A stretch of DNA of 7,077 bases, from contig JAFAWC010000353.1 in NCBI GenBank assembly GCA_019242135.1, positions 1-7,077 on the forward strand. The letters run 5' to 3'. Source of the DNA: Mycobacteriaceae bacterium. Its GTDB lineage: Bacteria > Actinomycetota > Actinomycetes > Mycobacteriales > Mycobacteriaceae. Below the pieces are notes generated by a model, which saw only the letters and a list, made by a program, of their open reading frames with translations, was not told the origin of the DNA and did not search any database. Of the stretch, positions 1 through 5,786 are shown one piece after another. Both the position numbers and the translations under genes were made by a program. Position 1 is the first letter of the stretch. Every line of letters starts with the position of its first letter.

Positions 1-1
1 G

Positions 2-376
2 CCTTGGTATCGGACCACCGCCGCCACCGCGGCCATCGCCGCTATCGGCACCGCCGCGATCGCCATCGTCGTATCGGCGGTTCTGCTGCTGTCGCATCAC
101 TCGCCGGGCGCTACGCACCACGTCATGACGACGACGACCGCCCCGGCCCCGTCATCTGCGTCGGCCACGACTCCATCCCCATCGATGACCACGACCGTCC
201 CGCCCAGCCCCAGTCAAGCCCCGACGCCCGCTCAGCCCACCACCAACGCGCCGGTCGTCGTGGCGCCGCCGCCACCGCCACCGCACTCCGAACCGAGCAG
301 ACCCCCGCAGATCGGCGTGACGCGAAACCCGATCAGCGTTCGGCCGGCACCACGCGCGGCGTTCCCGAACAACTGA
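2..376 (+). CDS. Partial single-pass membrane protein with Thr/Pro-rich tail (C-terminal 124 aa)
   Basis: The reading frame is open from the window edge, with codons starting at base 2, and ends at a TGA at 374-376. The N-terminus lies outside the window. The visible protein begins PWYR and then has a membrane segment of about 20 residues (AAIAAIGTAAIAIVVSAVLLL). After this comes an extracytoplasmic-type region rich in Thr, Ser, Pro and Ala, including TTTT and PPPPPP runs, ending RAAFPNN. The composition suits a membrane-anchored protein with an unstructured wall-spanning tail. The same PWYR, membrane helix, Thr-rich tail layout recurs in the next gene 28 bp downstream, so the two are probably related and neighbours by duplication. 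An internal ATG at 125 would remove the membrane helix and is an unlikely start. I do not recognise a named family and assign no function. Confidence 0.75.
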   Translation, partial: PWYRTTAATAAIAAIGTAAIAIVVSAVLLLSHHSPGATHHVMTTTTAPAPSSASATTPSPSMTTTVPPSPSQAPTPAQPTTNAPVVVAPPPPPPHSEPSRPPQIGVTRNPISVRPAPRAAFPNN

Positions 377-390
377 GATAGCTCACCGGC

Positions 391-396
391 TAACAT
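391..396 (+). promoter_or_regulatory. Candidate -10 hexamer for leaderless transcription of the 405-833 gene
   Basis: TAACAT fits the mycobacterial TANNNT -10 pattern and ends 8 nt before the GTG start at 405. Transcription would therefore begin at or next to the start codon. No Shine-Dalgarno sequence is visible before this GTG, which agrees with leaderless expression. The -35 region is not clear. The call is inferred from spacing only. Confidence 0.35.
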
Positions 397-404
397 CAAC
401 CCCC

Positions 405-833
405 GTGTCTCGTTACGGCCCGCCCGAAGACCCGAGTTACTACTCAGAACCCCCGCCCGAACACTGGGGGTACGGCCAGCAACCACCGGGCGGTCCACCC
501 GGTCCGCCCGGCCCCCCGCAACGGCCTCCACGCCCGTGGTACCGCCAACCGTGGGCGTTCGTATTGTTCGGCGCGCTTATCGTGCTCCTGCTCGTGCTGA
601 TCATTCTGTTGCTGTTCGGCGGATCCAACTCCAACACGAAGCCGTTGACTCCGCTGCCGACCACGTCGCGCAACGCGACAACGACACCGACAACGAGCAC
701 CACGACCACCACCACGACGACCCCGGGCACCACGACCACCACCACCAACACCGGGACGAGCATCACGATCACGATGGGCACCAGCACGGTGACCATCCCG
801 ATCCCCGCGATCCCGGGGCTGCCGCTGCCGTAA
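405..833 (+). CDS. Single-pass membrane protein with Pro-rich N-terminus and Thr-rich tail
   Basis: This 142-aa protein starts with GTG at 405 and stops with TAA. Residues 1-48 are rich in Pro, Gly, Tyr and Gln (PPGPPGPP around 31-38, PWYR at 44-47), as in many mycobacterial cytoplasmic Pro-rich tails. Residues about 50-71 form one very hydrophobic helix (FGALIVLLLVLIILLLF). Residues 75-115 are Thr/Pro/Ser-rich with a run of eight Thr, possibly O-glycosylated. The end is a short hydrophobic stretch of Ile, Pro, Thr and Val, finishing LPLP. There is no cleavable signal peptide or lipobox, so the likely topology is N-in/C-out. It follows the related partial gene by 28 bp and converges on iniC. 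Its last codons and stop are part of a tandem repeat that continues past the gene. I do not recognise a named family. The position is where M. tuberculosis has lpqJ, but no lipoprotein signal is seen. Confidence 0.75.
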   Translation: MSRYGPPEDPSYYSEPPPEHWGYGQQPPGGPPGPPGPPQRPPRPWYRQPWAFVLFGALIVLLLVLIILLLFGGSNSNTKPLTPLPTTSRNATTTPTTSTTTTTTTTPGTTTTTTNTGTSITITMGTSTVTIPIPAIPGLPLP

Positions 834-936
834 CGGGTCCCGGCTGCTGCCGTGACGAGTCCTCGGGCTGCCGCTGCCGTGACGAGTCCCGCGAGCTGCC
901 GTCACGGGTCCCGGCTGCCGCTGCAGTTACGCTACG
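818..936. repeat. Imperfect tandem repeat of about 25 bp across the convergent gene ends
   Basis: About five degenerate units begin with GCTGCC or GCTGCT: roughly 818-842, 843-866, 867-894, 895-913 and 914-936. The typical core is GCTGCCGCTGCCGTGACGAG followed by TCCC. The first unit contains the LPLP-stop end of the plus-strand gene, and the last touches the iniC stop. Units 2 and 3 re-create the Leu-Pro-stop sequence with TGA, although not in the frame of the gene. The array fills nearly all of the gap between the two convergent genes. Confidence 0.7.
877..907. terminator. Stem-loop between convergent genes, possible bidirectional terminator
   Basis: CCGTGACG (877-884) and CGTCACGG (900-907) are exact reverse complements and form an 8-bp stem around a 15-nt loop. 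It sits between two genes whose transcripts meet here, where a shared terminator would be expected. There is no U-tract on either side, which is common for mycobacterial terminators but weakens the call. The same CCGTGACG also occurs at 850-857, so alternative pairings exist. Confidence 0.35.
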
Positions 937-2416
937 AGTACTGCGCCACAAGAGCTTCGGCACTGCGCGCCGCGGCACGGCAGGCCCGGGCGGTAAACGG
1001 ATCGTTGAGCGGATGCTCGGCCCGCCGGCGCCAGCGCTGCGCGGCGGCGAACGCCGCACGGGGCCCGTCATCGGGCGCGTCGGCCGTCAGCCCGAGCCTG
1101 CTGGCCGCATCGGTGCCCGAGCCGCCGATGATCCGCCGCAGCGATGCCATCTCGTCCTCATTCAACGTCGTTGGCCGCGAAGATAATTGGCTGAGCAGCC
1201 GCAACTCTTCGAATGCATGCGTGTCGGCGAGCAGCGGATCGATATCGGCGAGGATCGCACCGGTGGCACCGATCGGATTGACCTCGACGAAACGCCTCAG
1301 CGACAGCAACGCCGTGTGCGACTTCAATAGCTCCGAGCGCTGCGCGAACTGCTGATCGATCACCTCGCGCAACGCCACCAGGCCGCTGCGCTCCACCAGC
1401 TCATCGGCCAACCTCACTGAATCCCCGACGCCGGAGCGCAACACCGCGATCGAAATCCGAATGCCGAACATCCCGAACCGGTTCAACAACTGCGCCCGGG
1501 CCGCGGCGTCCAGAGGTAGCGGGCTGTCTTCGCGCACAAAGCGATCTGCAGACAACATCGCCTTCGCCAACTCCGCCGCGTCCACGCCTGCCAGCTTTTG
1601 CAGCGCAACGAACTCATTTTGGCGCAGTGTCCGCGCGGTCAGCGCCAGCAGCCCCGACACCGGAACCACGGCCTGGCAGATGCCGGTCTTGGTCATCTCT
1701 TCGGTGAACCGCTTTGCGACGTCGTTCGCCGAGAGCATCGCGTCGATGCGCCCGGCGCCGATCTCATCGGCGCGTGAGGCCACCCCGATCACACCCAGCG
1801 CGCCCGCGGAGCCACCGACCAGCTCGCCGATCTGCTTGAGTAGCGCGACATCGGCCGCGTTGAGCGTGCGCAACAGAAAGACGACGGCATCCACCCGCGG
1901 AACACCGTCATCGGGAACCAGCAGGCGCAGCGTGCGCGCGGAGACGTCGCGGTTGAGCGACGAGGTGCCTGGAGTGTCGATGATCGTGGCGTCGATGAGC
2001 TCGCCGGCCGGCCATTCGACGTCGAGGTCGGCGACGTCGTCGGGATCGAGACTGCCGAATTCGAACGACAGCCCCCCGTTATCGCCGGGGTCGCGCGTGA
2101 TCGGCACGTTGGAGCGGCGACCGCCGCGGTGGTTGGCGGTGACCTTGGGGGTGGGTCCGTGCCGGAACCACGTGACGATCCGGGTGGCCTCGGTGGCGTC
2201 GGTGGGTGCGATGTTCTCCCCGACGAGCGCGTTGACCAGCGTAGATTTACCGGCCTTCAGCGTCCCCGCCAGCGCGATGCGGATCGGCTGGTTCAGCCGC
2301 CAGCCGATCCATTCCAGCTCACCGTGCACATCCGCACGGTGCCGGTAGGTGGGGTCGTTGCGGTAAGCCCGGACCGTCCCACCGAGGATGGCGCGTACTC
2401 GATCGCTGGTGCTCAC
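932..2416 (-). CDS. iniC: IniC, dynamin-like GTPase
   Basis: This 494-aa protein matches recalled M. tuberculosis IniC closely in length and along most of its sequence. The GTPase domain shows the P-loop GTLKAGKST (51-59), a switch-I region PTDATEAT (71-78) with candidate Thr72 and Thr75, and DTPG (147-150). The usual N/TKxD position reads SRAD (214-217), which lacks the Lys. The remainder is mainly helical and should form the dynamin-type stalk. Unlike IniA it has no long hydrophobic membrane-insertion stretch. The start is GTG at 2416, giving MSTSDRVRAIL as in the family, 26 bp after the iniA stop. There is no clear ribosome site, but a TAAAAT lies 7 nt upstream. It probably partners IniA in membrane remodelling at the inner membrane under cell-wall stress; that pairing is inferred from co-occurrence. 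The stop is TAG. Confidence 0.95.
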   Translation of the reverse strand: MSTSDRVRAILGGTVRAYRNDPTYRHRADVHGELEWIGWRLNQPIRIALAGTLKAGKSTLVNALVGENIAPTDATEATRIVTWFRHGPTPKVTANHRGGRRSNVPITRDPGDNGGLSFEFGSLDPDDVADLDVEWPAGELIDATIIDTPGTSSLNRDVSARTLRLLVPDDGVPRVDAVVFLLRTLNAADVALLKQIGELVGGSAGALGVIGVASRADEIGAGRIDAMLSANDVAKRFTEEMTKTGICQAVVPVSGLLALTARTLRQNEFVALQKLAGVDAAELAKAMLSADRFVREDSPLPLDAAARAQLLNRFGMFGIRISIAVLRSGVGDSVRLADELVERSGLVALREVIDQQFAQRSELLKSHTALLSLRRFVEVNPIGATGAILADIDPLLADTHAFEELRLLSQLSSRPTTLNEDEMASLRRIIGGSGTDAASRLGLTADAPDDGPRAAFAAAQRWRRRAEHPLNDPFTARACRAAARSAEALVAQYS

Positions 2417-2423
2417 CGATGGA

Positions 2424-2429
2424 ATTTTA
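2424..2429 (-). promoter_or_regulatory. Candidate internal -10 box driving leaderless iniC
   Basis: On the minus strand the 26-bp iniA-iniC gap reads TAAAAT, then 7 nt, then the iniC GTG. This matches TANNNT with the spacing expected for leaderless transcription, and no Shine-Dalgarno is present. The AT-rich hexamer stands out in this GC-rich DNA. It would allow iniC expression apart from the iniB promoter. No convincing -35 was identified. Confidence 0.3.
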
Positions 2430-2442
2430 GGTGCCGTAGTTG

Positions 2443-4317
2443 TCAGCCCCGCAGCGTGACGCGGGGCTGTGCGGGCGTCGGACCGGTGACCGCCGGCGGC
2501 GTTGCAACCAGTTCGGCGGCCGTGGCCGATACCTGGTTGAGGATGTTGAGCTGGCGCGAAAGCTCCGCGACGCGCTGGTTGCGTTCGTTCTCCTCGAGTC
2601 GCGCCGAGGTGAGCATCGCCTGCAGCGACTCGTTGATCGACCGGGTCGTCTGGTTCGCTATGCCGCGGTAGTGGTTTCGCAATTGGCGGTGAATGGCTTG
2701 CAGCCGGTCGCGGGATTCCTTGACGACGACGAACGTGATGTCGTCAACGAAGCGGCGCACGTTGTTCTTCGCCTCGTTGCGAATCCGCAGCATCCGGTTC
2801 TCCATATCCTCCTTAAAGGCCTTGCGGCCCAACAGGAGTCCGGCGCCGATCGACAGCGGATTGAACATACCGAGCCCTGCGAGCGAGCCGAGCATGCCAA
2901 ACATCAGCACGCCGCCGTAGGACCCGCGCATCCCGCTCACCACCTTGCTGCTCGCGCTCACGGGCTTGGCTTCCATCCGGGCCAGCGACTTGAATCCGCC
3001 GAAGTTGGCGCCCATGTGGCGCGCGCTGATCTCCGGCGACTTCACTTCGGTCAACCCGGCCTCCACGAATGTCCGGGCCACCTCCTTGGCCAGCCCTTCG
3101 GCACGCTGGAACGCCCACACGAAGTTGTCGCCGACCGCTTCGGCGACGACCTGCTCGAGCTCGGTGCCGATCTCCGCCCAGTGCAGCGACGGGTCGCAGC
3201 CGTCGATCACGCTCTCGGTGTGTGCGGTGATCGCACGGAACCGCGCGCGCAGGTCGTGGTCGACGTCGGCGGTCAGGTCGGCGATCCCGTCGTTGAGCAC
3301 CTGCTGCCACAGCGCCGACTGCTGCAGTGCGTCCTGCGCTTCGTCCTTGCGTCGTTCCAGTTCGGCGGTGAGCCGCTCGCGCAGCTCGGGATCGTTGAGC
3401 GCGGACAGCTCGGAATCCACCGCCAGGCTCAAATGGTCTGCGGTGGAACGCAGTTCGGTGATTACCTGATCTCGCACCCGGTCGTTCTCCCGGGACAGCA
3501 CTTTGTCCGACAAGAACTGGACGATCGCGGGGAAATTCGACTCCTCGTTGAGTTCCTTGTCGTTGAGCGAGATCGCGTGGCTGCGCAGCAGCGACGAGGC
3601 CGGGATCACGGGGAGGTCGAGTCCAGCCCGCCGCAGGTGGGCGTGGTCGGCATCGACGACGGCCCGCCATTGCGGGTACAGGTCGGTTTTCGTCGCAACG
3701 ATCGCGGCGACCGGGCAGATTTCGAACGCCTGCCGGATGAACGTCATCTCGGGTTCGGTGAACTCCTGGCTGGTGTCGCTGACCATCAGCATCGCGTCGG
3801 CGTCGGGCAGCAGCCCAAGCGTCGCCGACAGATGCGGCTGGCCGTGACCGCCGACCCCGGGGGTGTCGATGAACACCAGCCCGCCGGCCAGCAACGGGCT
3901 CGGCGCGATCACTTCGACCCGCAGCACCTGGCGCCCCCCGGCGGCCGGTGCGCGACGCAGGTCCTTGTTGATGTCGGCCATCGGGATTTCGACGGCCTCC
4001 ACACCGCCGTCGGCGGCGGCGACGATGAGTTGCGCCGCAGGCTTCTCGCCGTGCAACACGACCGTGGTGAGCACTGTGGATTCGTCGTCGCCCACCCTGG
4101 CGACCGGCATGTTCAGCAGTGAATTGATCAGCTGGCTCTTGCCCTGCTTGAGCTGGCCGGCGATCACGACGCGGATCTGCGGGTCGGTGATCCGGTCTCT
4201 GGCCACCGCCAGCCGGGCGATCAGATCCTCGCGGTCGTTGGTCTCGGCGACCTTACGGGTGTGGTCGATCAGTTCGACGATGACGCCGACCCGGCGCGGA
4301 TCACCGGGCTGCGACAC
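2443..4317 (-). CDS. iniA: IniA, membrane-fission dynamin-like GTPase
   Basis: This 624-aa protein corresponds to M. tuberculosis IniA (640 aa as recalled, with a longer N-terminus). All GTPase motifs are present: P-loop GQLKQGKSQ (54-62), a switch-I region DDEST (77-81), DTPGVGG (151-157) and TKTD (209-212). The segment EFTEPEM at 185-191 and much of the remaining sequence are family-like. Residues about 466-497 (GSYGGVLMFGMLGSLAGLGM, then FNPLSIGAGLLLG) form the hydrophobic loop at the stalk tip that inserts into membrane. Charged helices flank it, and a coiled-coil-like C-terminus covers about 560-600. The start is GTG at 4317: it gives MSQPGDPRRVG in register with the family and has AGAGG 5 nt upstream. 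Mycobacterial IniA is reported to carry out GTP-dependent membrane fission and to be induced by isoniazid and ethambutol. It is followed by iniC at 26 bp and lies 194 bp after iniB. Confidence 0.96.
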   Translation of the reverse strand: MSQPGDPRRVGVIVELIDHTRKVAETNDREDLIARLAVARDRITDPQIRVVIAGQLKQGKSQLINSLLNMPVARVGDDESTVLTTVVLHGEKPAAQLIVAAADGGVEAVEIPMADINKDLRRAPAAGGRQVLRVEVIAPSPLLAGGLVFIDTPGVGGHGQPHLSATLGLLPDADAMLMVSDTSQEFTEPEMTFIRQAFEICPVAAIVATKTDLYPQWRAVVDADHAHLRRAGLDLPVIPASSLLRSHAISLNDKELNEESNFPAIVQFLSDKVLSRENDRVRDQVITELRSTADHLSLAVDSELSALNDPELRERLTAELERRKDEAQDALQQSALWQQVLNDGIADLTADVDHDLRARFRAITAHTESVIDGCDPSLHWAEIGTELEQVVAEAVGDNFVWAFQRAEGLAKEVARTFVEAGLTEVKSPEISARHMGANFGGFKSLARMEAKPVSASSKVVSGMRGSYGGVLMFGMLGSLAGLGMFNPLSIGAGLLLGRKAFKEDMENRMLRIRNEAKNNVRRFVDDITFVVVKESRDRLQAIHRQLRNHYRGIANQTTRSINESLQAMLTSARLEENERNQRVAELSRQLNILNQVSATAAELVATPPAVTGPTPAQPRVTLRG

Positions 4318-4322
4318 TTCGG

Positions 4323-4327
4323 CCTCT
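4323..4327 (-). promoter_or_regulatory. Ribosome binding site of iniA
   Basis: AGAGG on the minus strand, 5 nt before the GTG at 4317, is complementary to the 16S rRNA 3' end. Together with the family-like N-terminus it supports this start over any longer form. Confidence 0.6.
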
Positions 4328-4361
4328 CACGTCAGGCGTTGTCCTTCCCGTCGCTCCGCTC

Positions 4362-4410
4362 TTTCCGGTCGCCCCCTGTTTCCGGTCGCCCCGCTCTTTC
4401 CGGTCGCCCC
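4362..4410. repeat. Three tandem copies of TTTCCGGTCGCCCC in the iniB-iniA gap
   Basis: Exact 14-bp copies lie at 4362-4375, 4379-4392 and 4397-4410, with a period of 17 to 18 bp. In the iniB-iniA transcript they read GGGGCGACCGGAAA. Partial decayed copies flank the array on both sides (CCTTCCCGTCGCTCC near 4343 and the GCGTTTCC near 4416). They lie between the iniB-side stem-loop and the iniA ribosome binding site. The function is unknown. Confidence 0.75.
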
Positions 4411-4440
4411 GCTCCGCGTTTCCACGGTATGCGGCGCGAG

Positions 4441-4471
4441 TCTGGCGGGGACCATCGCGGTCCCCGCCAGA
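4441..4471 (-). terminator. Perfect 13-bp stem-loop between iniB and iniA (attenuator-like)
   Basis: TCTGGCGGGGACC (4441-4453) and GGTCCCCGCCAGA (4459-4471) are perfect reverse complements around a 5-nt loop. This is the strongest hairpin seen in the window. It lies 41 nt beyond the iniB stop on the iniBAC transcript. No U-run follows on the minus strand, so it may act as a partial terminator, an RNase-processing end, or a 3' stabiliser that gives more iniB than iniA mRNA. The structure is seen directly; the role is inferred. Confidence 0.55.
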
Positions 4472-4486
4472 TCGGCACCCTGACGG

Positions 4487-4522
4487 CTCAAAAACCGGCT
4501 CAGAAACCGGCTCAGAAACCGG
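4487..4522. repeat. Three 12-bp tandem repeats spanning the iniB stop codon
   Basis: Plus-strand units are CTCAAAAACCGG (4487-4498), CTCAGAAACCGG (4499-4510) and CTCAGAAACCGG (4511-4522). On the minus strand each reads CCGGTTTCTGAG or a one-base variant, which in the iniB frame encodes Gly-Phe-stop. The gene therefore ends in the first unit, and two more in-frame GF-TGA units follow it. Confidence 0.8.
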
Positions 4523-5528
4523 AGTGCGGGTCGTGGGTGGGCTGGTGTGTGACGGTGGTGGTGTCGTGCACCGTGGTGTCGTGCGTCGGAGCGTACGTCG
4601 ACTGGTTGTCGTGCACCGATGCGTTGTACGACGACGCAGAGTTGTCGTGCACCGAGTTGTCGTAGTTGGCGCTGTACTGGTTCGACGCCGAGAACTGCGA
4701 CGAGCTGTCATGCACCGAGTTGTCAGCCACCGACGTCGTGTGGGTGTCGACCACGTTGTGAGTGTTGTTCACATTGTGGGTGTTGTCGACGCTGCTGGTG
4801 TTTCCCGTGCCGGCGATGTTCGTCGTGGTCTGGTTGCCGTGCACGGCAGTCCAGTTGCTGTTGCCCTGCGACGTGGTGTTGCCCTGGCCCGATGTCTGCA
4901 CCACCGTGCCGTCGTGGTTGGTCACCACGTCGTGACCGGCCGCGGTGTTGCCCTGGTTGTACGAGTTGTCATTTCCCACCGTCACGTTCGATCCCGCGCC
5001 GGTGTGGATGTTGCCGTTGTTGACGGTGTTGCCGTTTCCCAGCACCGCGCCGTCGCCGCTGACGATGTCGCCGCGGTTGTTGCCGCTGATCGCCACTGCC
5101 CCCGGGCCGCTTGCGGTGGTGGTGGTCTTGTCGCCCAGCGTGATGTCGCCGAAGCCAAGGTTGAACGCACCCTGCTGCGCGTTGGCACCCGCGTCCTGGT
5201 TGGGGCTCAGCAGCGAGGTGTCGTTGTTGCTGAGCGTGTTCGGCGAGACGTCGGTCTGCGGCTCCCACGTCGGCGACCAGGTGGGCGAGGGAGCGAGCAC
5301 GGGCTCCCAGCCGTAGTGATTGGTGAGTGCGGTCTGCAGGCCGGCGACCGGGTCGCCGTCGCCGAGCGCCAGGCTCGGCACCGCGGTGGAGGCCACCGAC
5401 TGGATCTGCGCCGAGGTCACGTTGGACAGTCCGGCGTCCAGCATCGACTGGTCCGGATCGGCGACGAAGGACTGCGCGGCCACCGGGTCGCGGAACAGGT
5501 TCAAGATGAAGTCGATCAAGCTGATCAT
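4512..5528 (-). CDS. iniB: IniB, cell-wall-stress-induced protein with IniB N-terminal domain
   Basis: The protein has 338 aa. Residues 1-74 form the IniB N-terminal domain (MISLIDFILNLFRDPVAA at the start, then DPDQSMLDAGLSNVTS), clearly like M. tuberculosis IniB. The ATG at 5528 is chosen because it begins this domain and has GAAAGG 7 nt upstream; a GTG at 5630 would only add 34 atypical residues. Residues 75-125 are a Pro/Trp/Ser linker. Residues 145-220 carry Gly/Asn repeats such as GDGAVLGNGNTVNNGN, suggestive of a beta-solenoid. Residues 230-338 are low-complexity Asn/Thr/Ser/His with repeated SVHD or TVHD units, ending THDPHSGF. There is no signal peptide or membrane helix. The M. tuberculosis protein is longer (479 aa as recalled) and Gly-rich in this part, so the tail has diverged greatly. 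Its biochemical role is not established. It is first in the iniBAC operon and is a paralogue of the gene upstream. Confidence 0.92.
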   Translation of the reverse strand: MISLIDFILNLFRDPVAAQSFVADPDQSMLDAGLSNVTSAQIQSVASTAVPSLALGDGDPVAGLQTALTNHYGWEPVLAPSPTWSPTWEPQTDVSPNTLSNNDTSLLSPNQDAGANAQQGAFNLGFGDITLGDKTTTTASGPGAVAISGNNRGDIVSGDGAVLGNGNTVNNGNIHTGAGSNVTVGNDNSYNQGNTAAGHDVVTNHDGTVVQTSGQGNTTSQGNSNWTAVHGNQTTTNIAGTGNTSSVDNTHNVNNTHNVVDTHTTSVADNSVHDSSSQFSASNQYSANYDNSVHDNSASSYNASVHDNQSTYAPTHDTTVHDTTTVTHQPTHDPHSGF

Positions 5529-5535
5529 CGAAATG

Positions 5536-5541
5536 CCTTTC
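5536..5541 (-). promoter_or_regulatory. Ribosome binding site of iniB
   Basis: GAAAGG on the minus strand lies 7 nt before the ATG at 5528. It decides the start in favour of the MISLIDF form over the upstream GTG at 5630. A GC-only stem-loop begins 11 nt further upstream. Confidence 0.65.
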
Positions 5542-5552
5542 GGTTGTCTGCA

Positions 5553-5596
5553 GGCCGGCGCCCGGGCCGGCCCCCCTTCACCGGGCTGTCCGGTGA
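5553..5596 (-). promoter_or_regulatory. Two tandem stem-loops in the iniB 5' leader
   Basis: Two perfect 7-bp stems lie next to each other before the iniB ribosome site. TCACCGG (5578-5584) pairs with CCGGTGA (5590-5596) across a 5-nt loop. GGCCGGC (5553-5559) pairs with GCCGGCC (5566-5572) across a 6-nt loop. If transcription starts near 5701, both are in the leader, and the second, all-GC stem ends 11 nt before the Shine-Dalgarno. They could affect translation or allow attenuation. No known riboswitch class is recognised. Confidence 0.45.
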
Positions 5597-5673
5597 TCCG
5601 GTTGCCACGGTATGGATCGTCGGCTACCACCGTAACGGGGTCGGCTCCCCTACCTCAAAGGCGCCATTCCGGG

Positions 5674-5686
5674 GTTGCTCAGCAAC
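5674..5686. promoter_or_regulatory. Inverted repeat GTTGCT-C-AGCAAC near the iniB start of transcription
   Basis: Arms GTTGCT (5674-5679) and AGCAAC (5681-5686) are perfect reverse complements around one base. The site lies just downstream of the candidate iniB transcription start, between the TTAGGGGAT repeats and an opposed TCCCCTA at 5646-5652. It could be an operator, for example for IniR, or a hairpin in the leader RNA. Assignment to a regulator is not possible from sequence alone. Confidence 0.4.
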
Positions 5687-5691
5687 TTCGA

Positions 5692-5708
5692 TTAGGGGAT
5701 TAGGGGAT
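5692..5708. repeat. Two overlapping TTAGGGGAT boxes at the iniB promoter
   Basis: TTAGGGGAT occurs at 5692-5700 and again at 5700-5708, period 8. A related TGGGGGAT is at 5722-5729. The same box occurs three times in the divergent control region at 6479-6520. The two iniB copies directly abut the candidate -10 and cover the expected transcription start, a typical repressor position. Confidence 0.55.
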
Positions 5709-5735
5709 TTATAGGTGCTGATGGGGGATTGCCCA
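5708..5735 (-). promoter_or_regulatory. Candidate iniB promoter (-35 TGGGCA, -10 TATAAA)
   Basis: On the minus strand TGGGCA (5735-5730) and TATAAA (5713-5708) are separated by 16 bp. TGGGCA matches four of six TTGACA bases. TATAAA is strongly -10-like, although it does not end in T. The start would be near 5701, giving a leader of about 170 nt. A 7-bp inverted repeat, CCAGCGG-N11-CCGCTGG (5733-5757), overlaps the -35. The choice is tentative, since another TANNNT (TACCGT) lies nearer the gene at about 5607-5612. Confidence 0.35.
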
Positions 5736-5786
5736 GCGGTTTCCCAGATTCCGCTGGTGATTGCTGAAACGGGACCCCCGCACCGG

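Noticed and set aside
4..381. Plus-strand frame 1 starting with TTG at 4
   Set aside because: Arg/His/Asp-rich shadow of the frame beginning at base 2, which has a proper membrane helix and a Thr/Pro tail.
536..1186. Plus-strand frame running through the 405-833 gene into the iniC end
   Set aside because: Its His/Asp-rich run is the +1 reading of the Thr codons, and it crosses the convergent gap and the opposite gene.
1461..2348. Plus-strand frame of 295 codons opposite iniC
   Set aside because: Ser/Thr/Arg/Pro-rich mirror of the iniC coding strand, with no recognisable domain or ribosome site.
2440..4122. Long plus-strand frame of 560 codons opposite iniA
   Set aside because: It is antisense to a gene with intact GTPase motifs. 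Its composition (Arg, His, Asp, Gly, Val) is that of a mirrored high-GC codon frame, and no domain is recognisable.
4362..4522. Possible CRISPR array
   Set aside because: The repeats are only 12 to 14 bp and have no unique spacers of typical length; they are simple tandem repeats.
5529..5630. Longer iniB starting at GTG 5630
   Set aside because: The 34 added residues do not resemble the family, and this start has no ribosome site. The ATG at 5528 has GAAAGG at good spacing and begins the conserved domain.
4524..5714. Plus-strand frame of 396 codons opposite iniB
   Set aside because: It encodes Val/Arg/His-rich low-complexity sequence generated by the complement of the Asn/Thr/His repeats of IniB.
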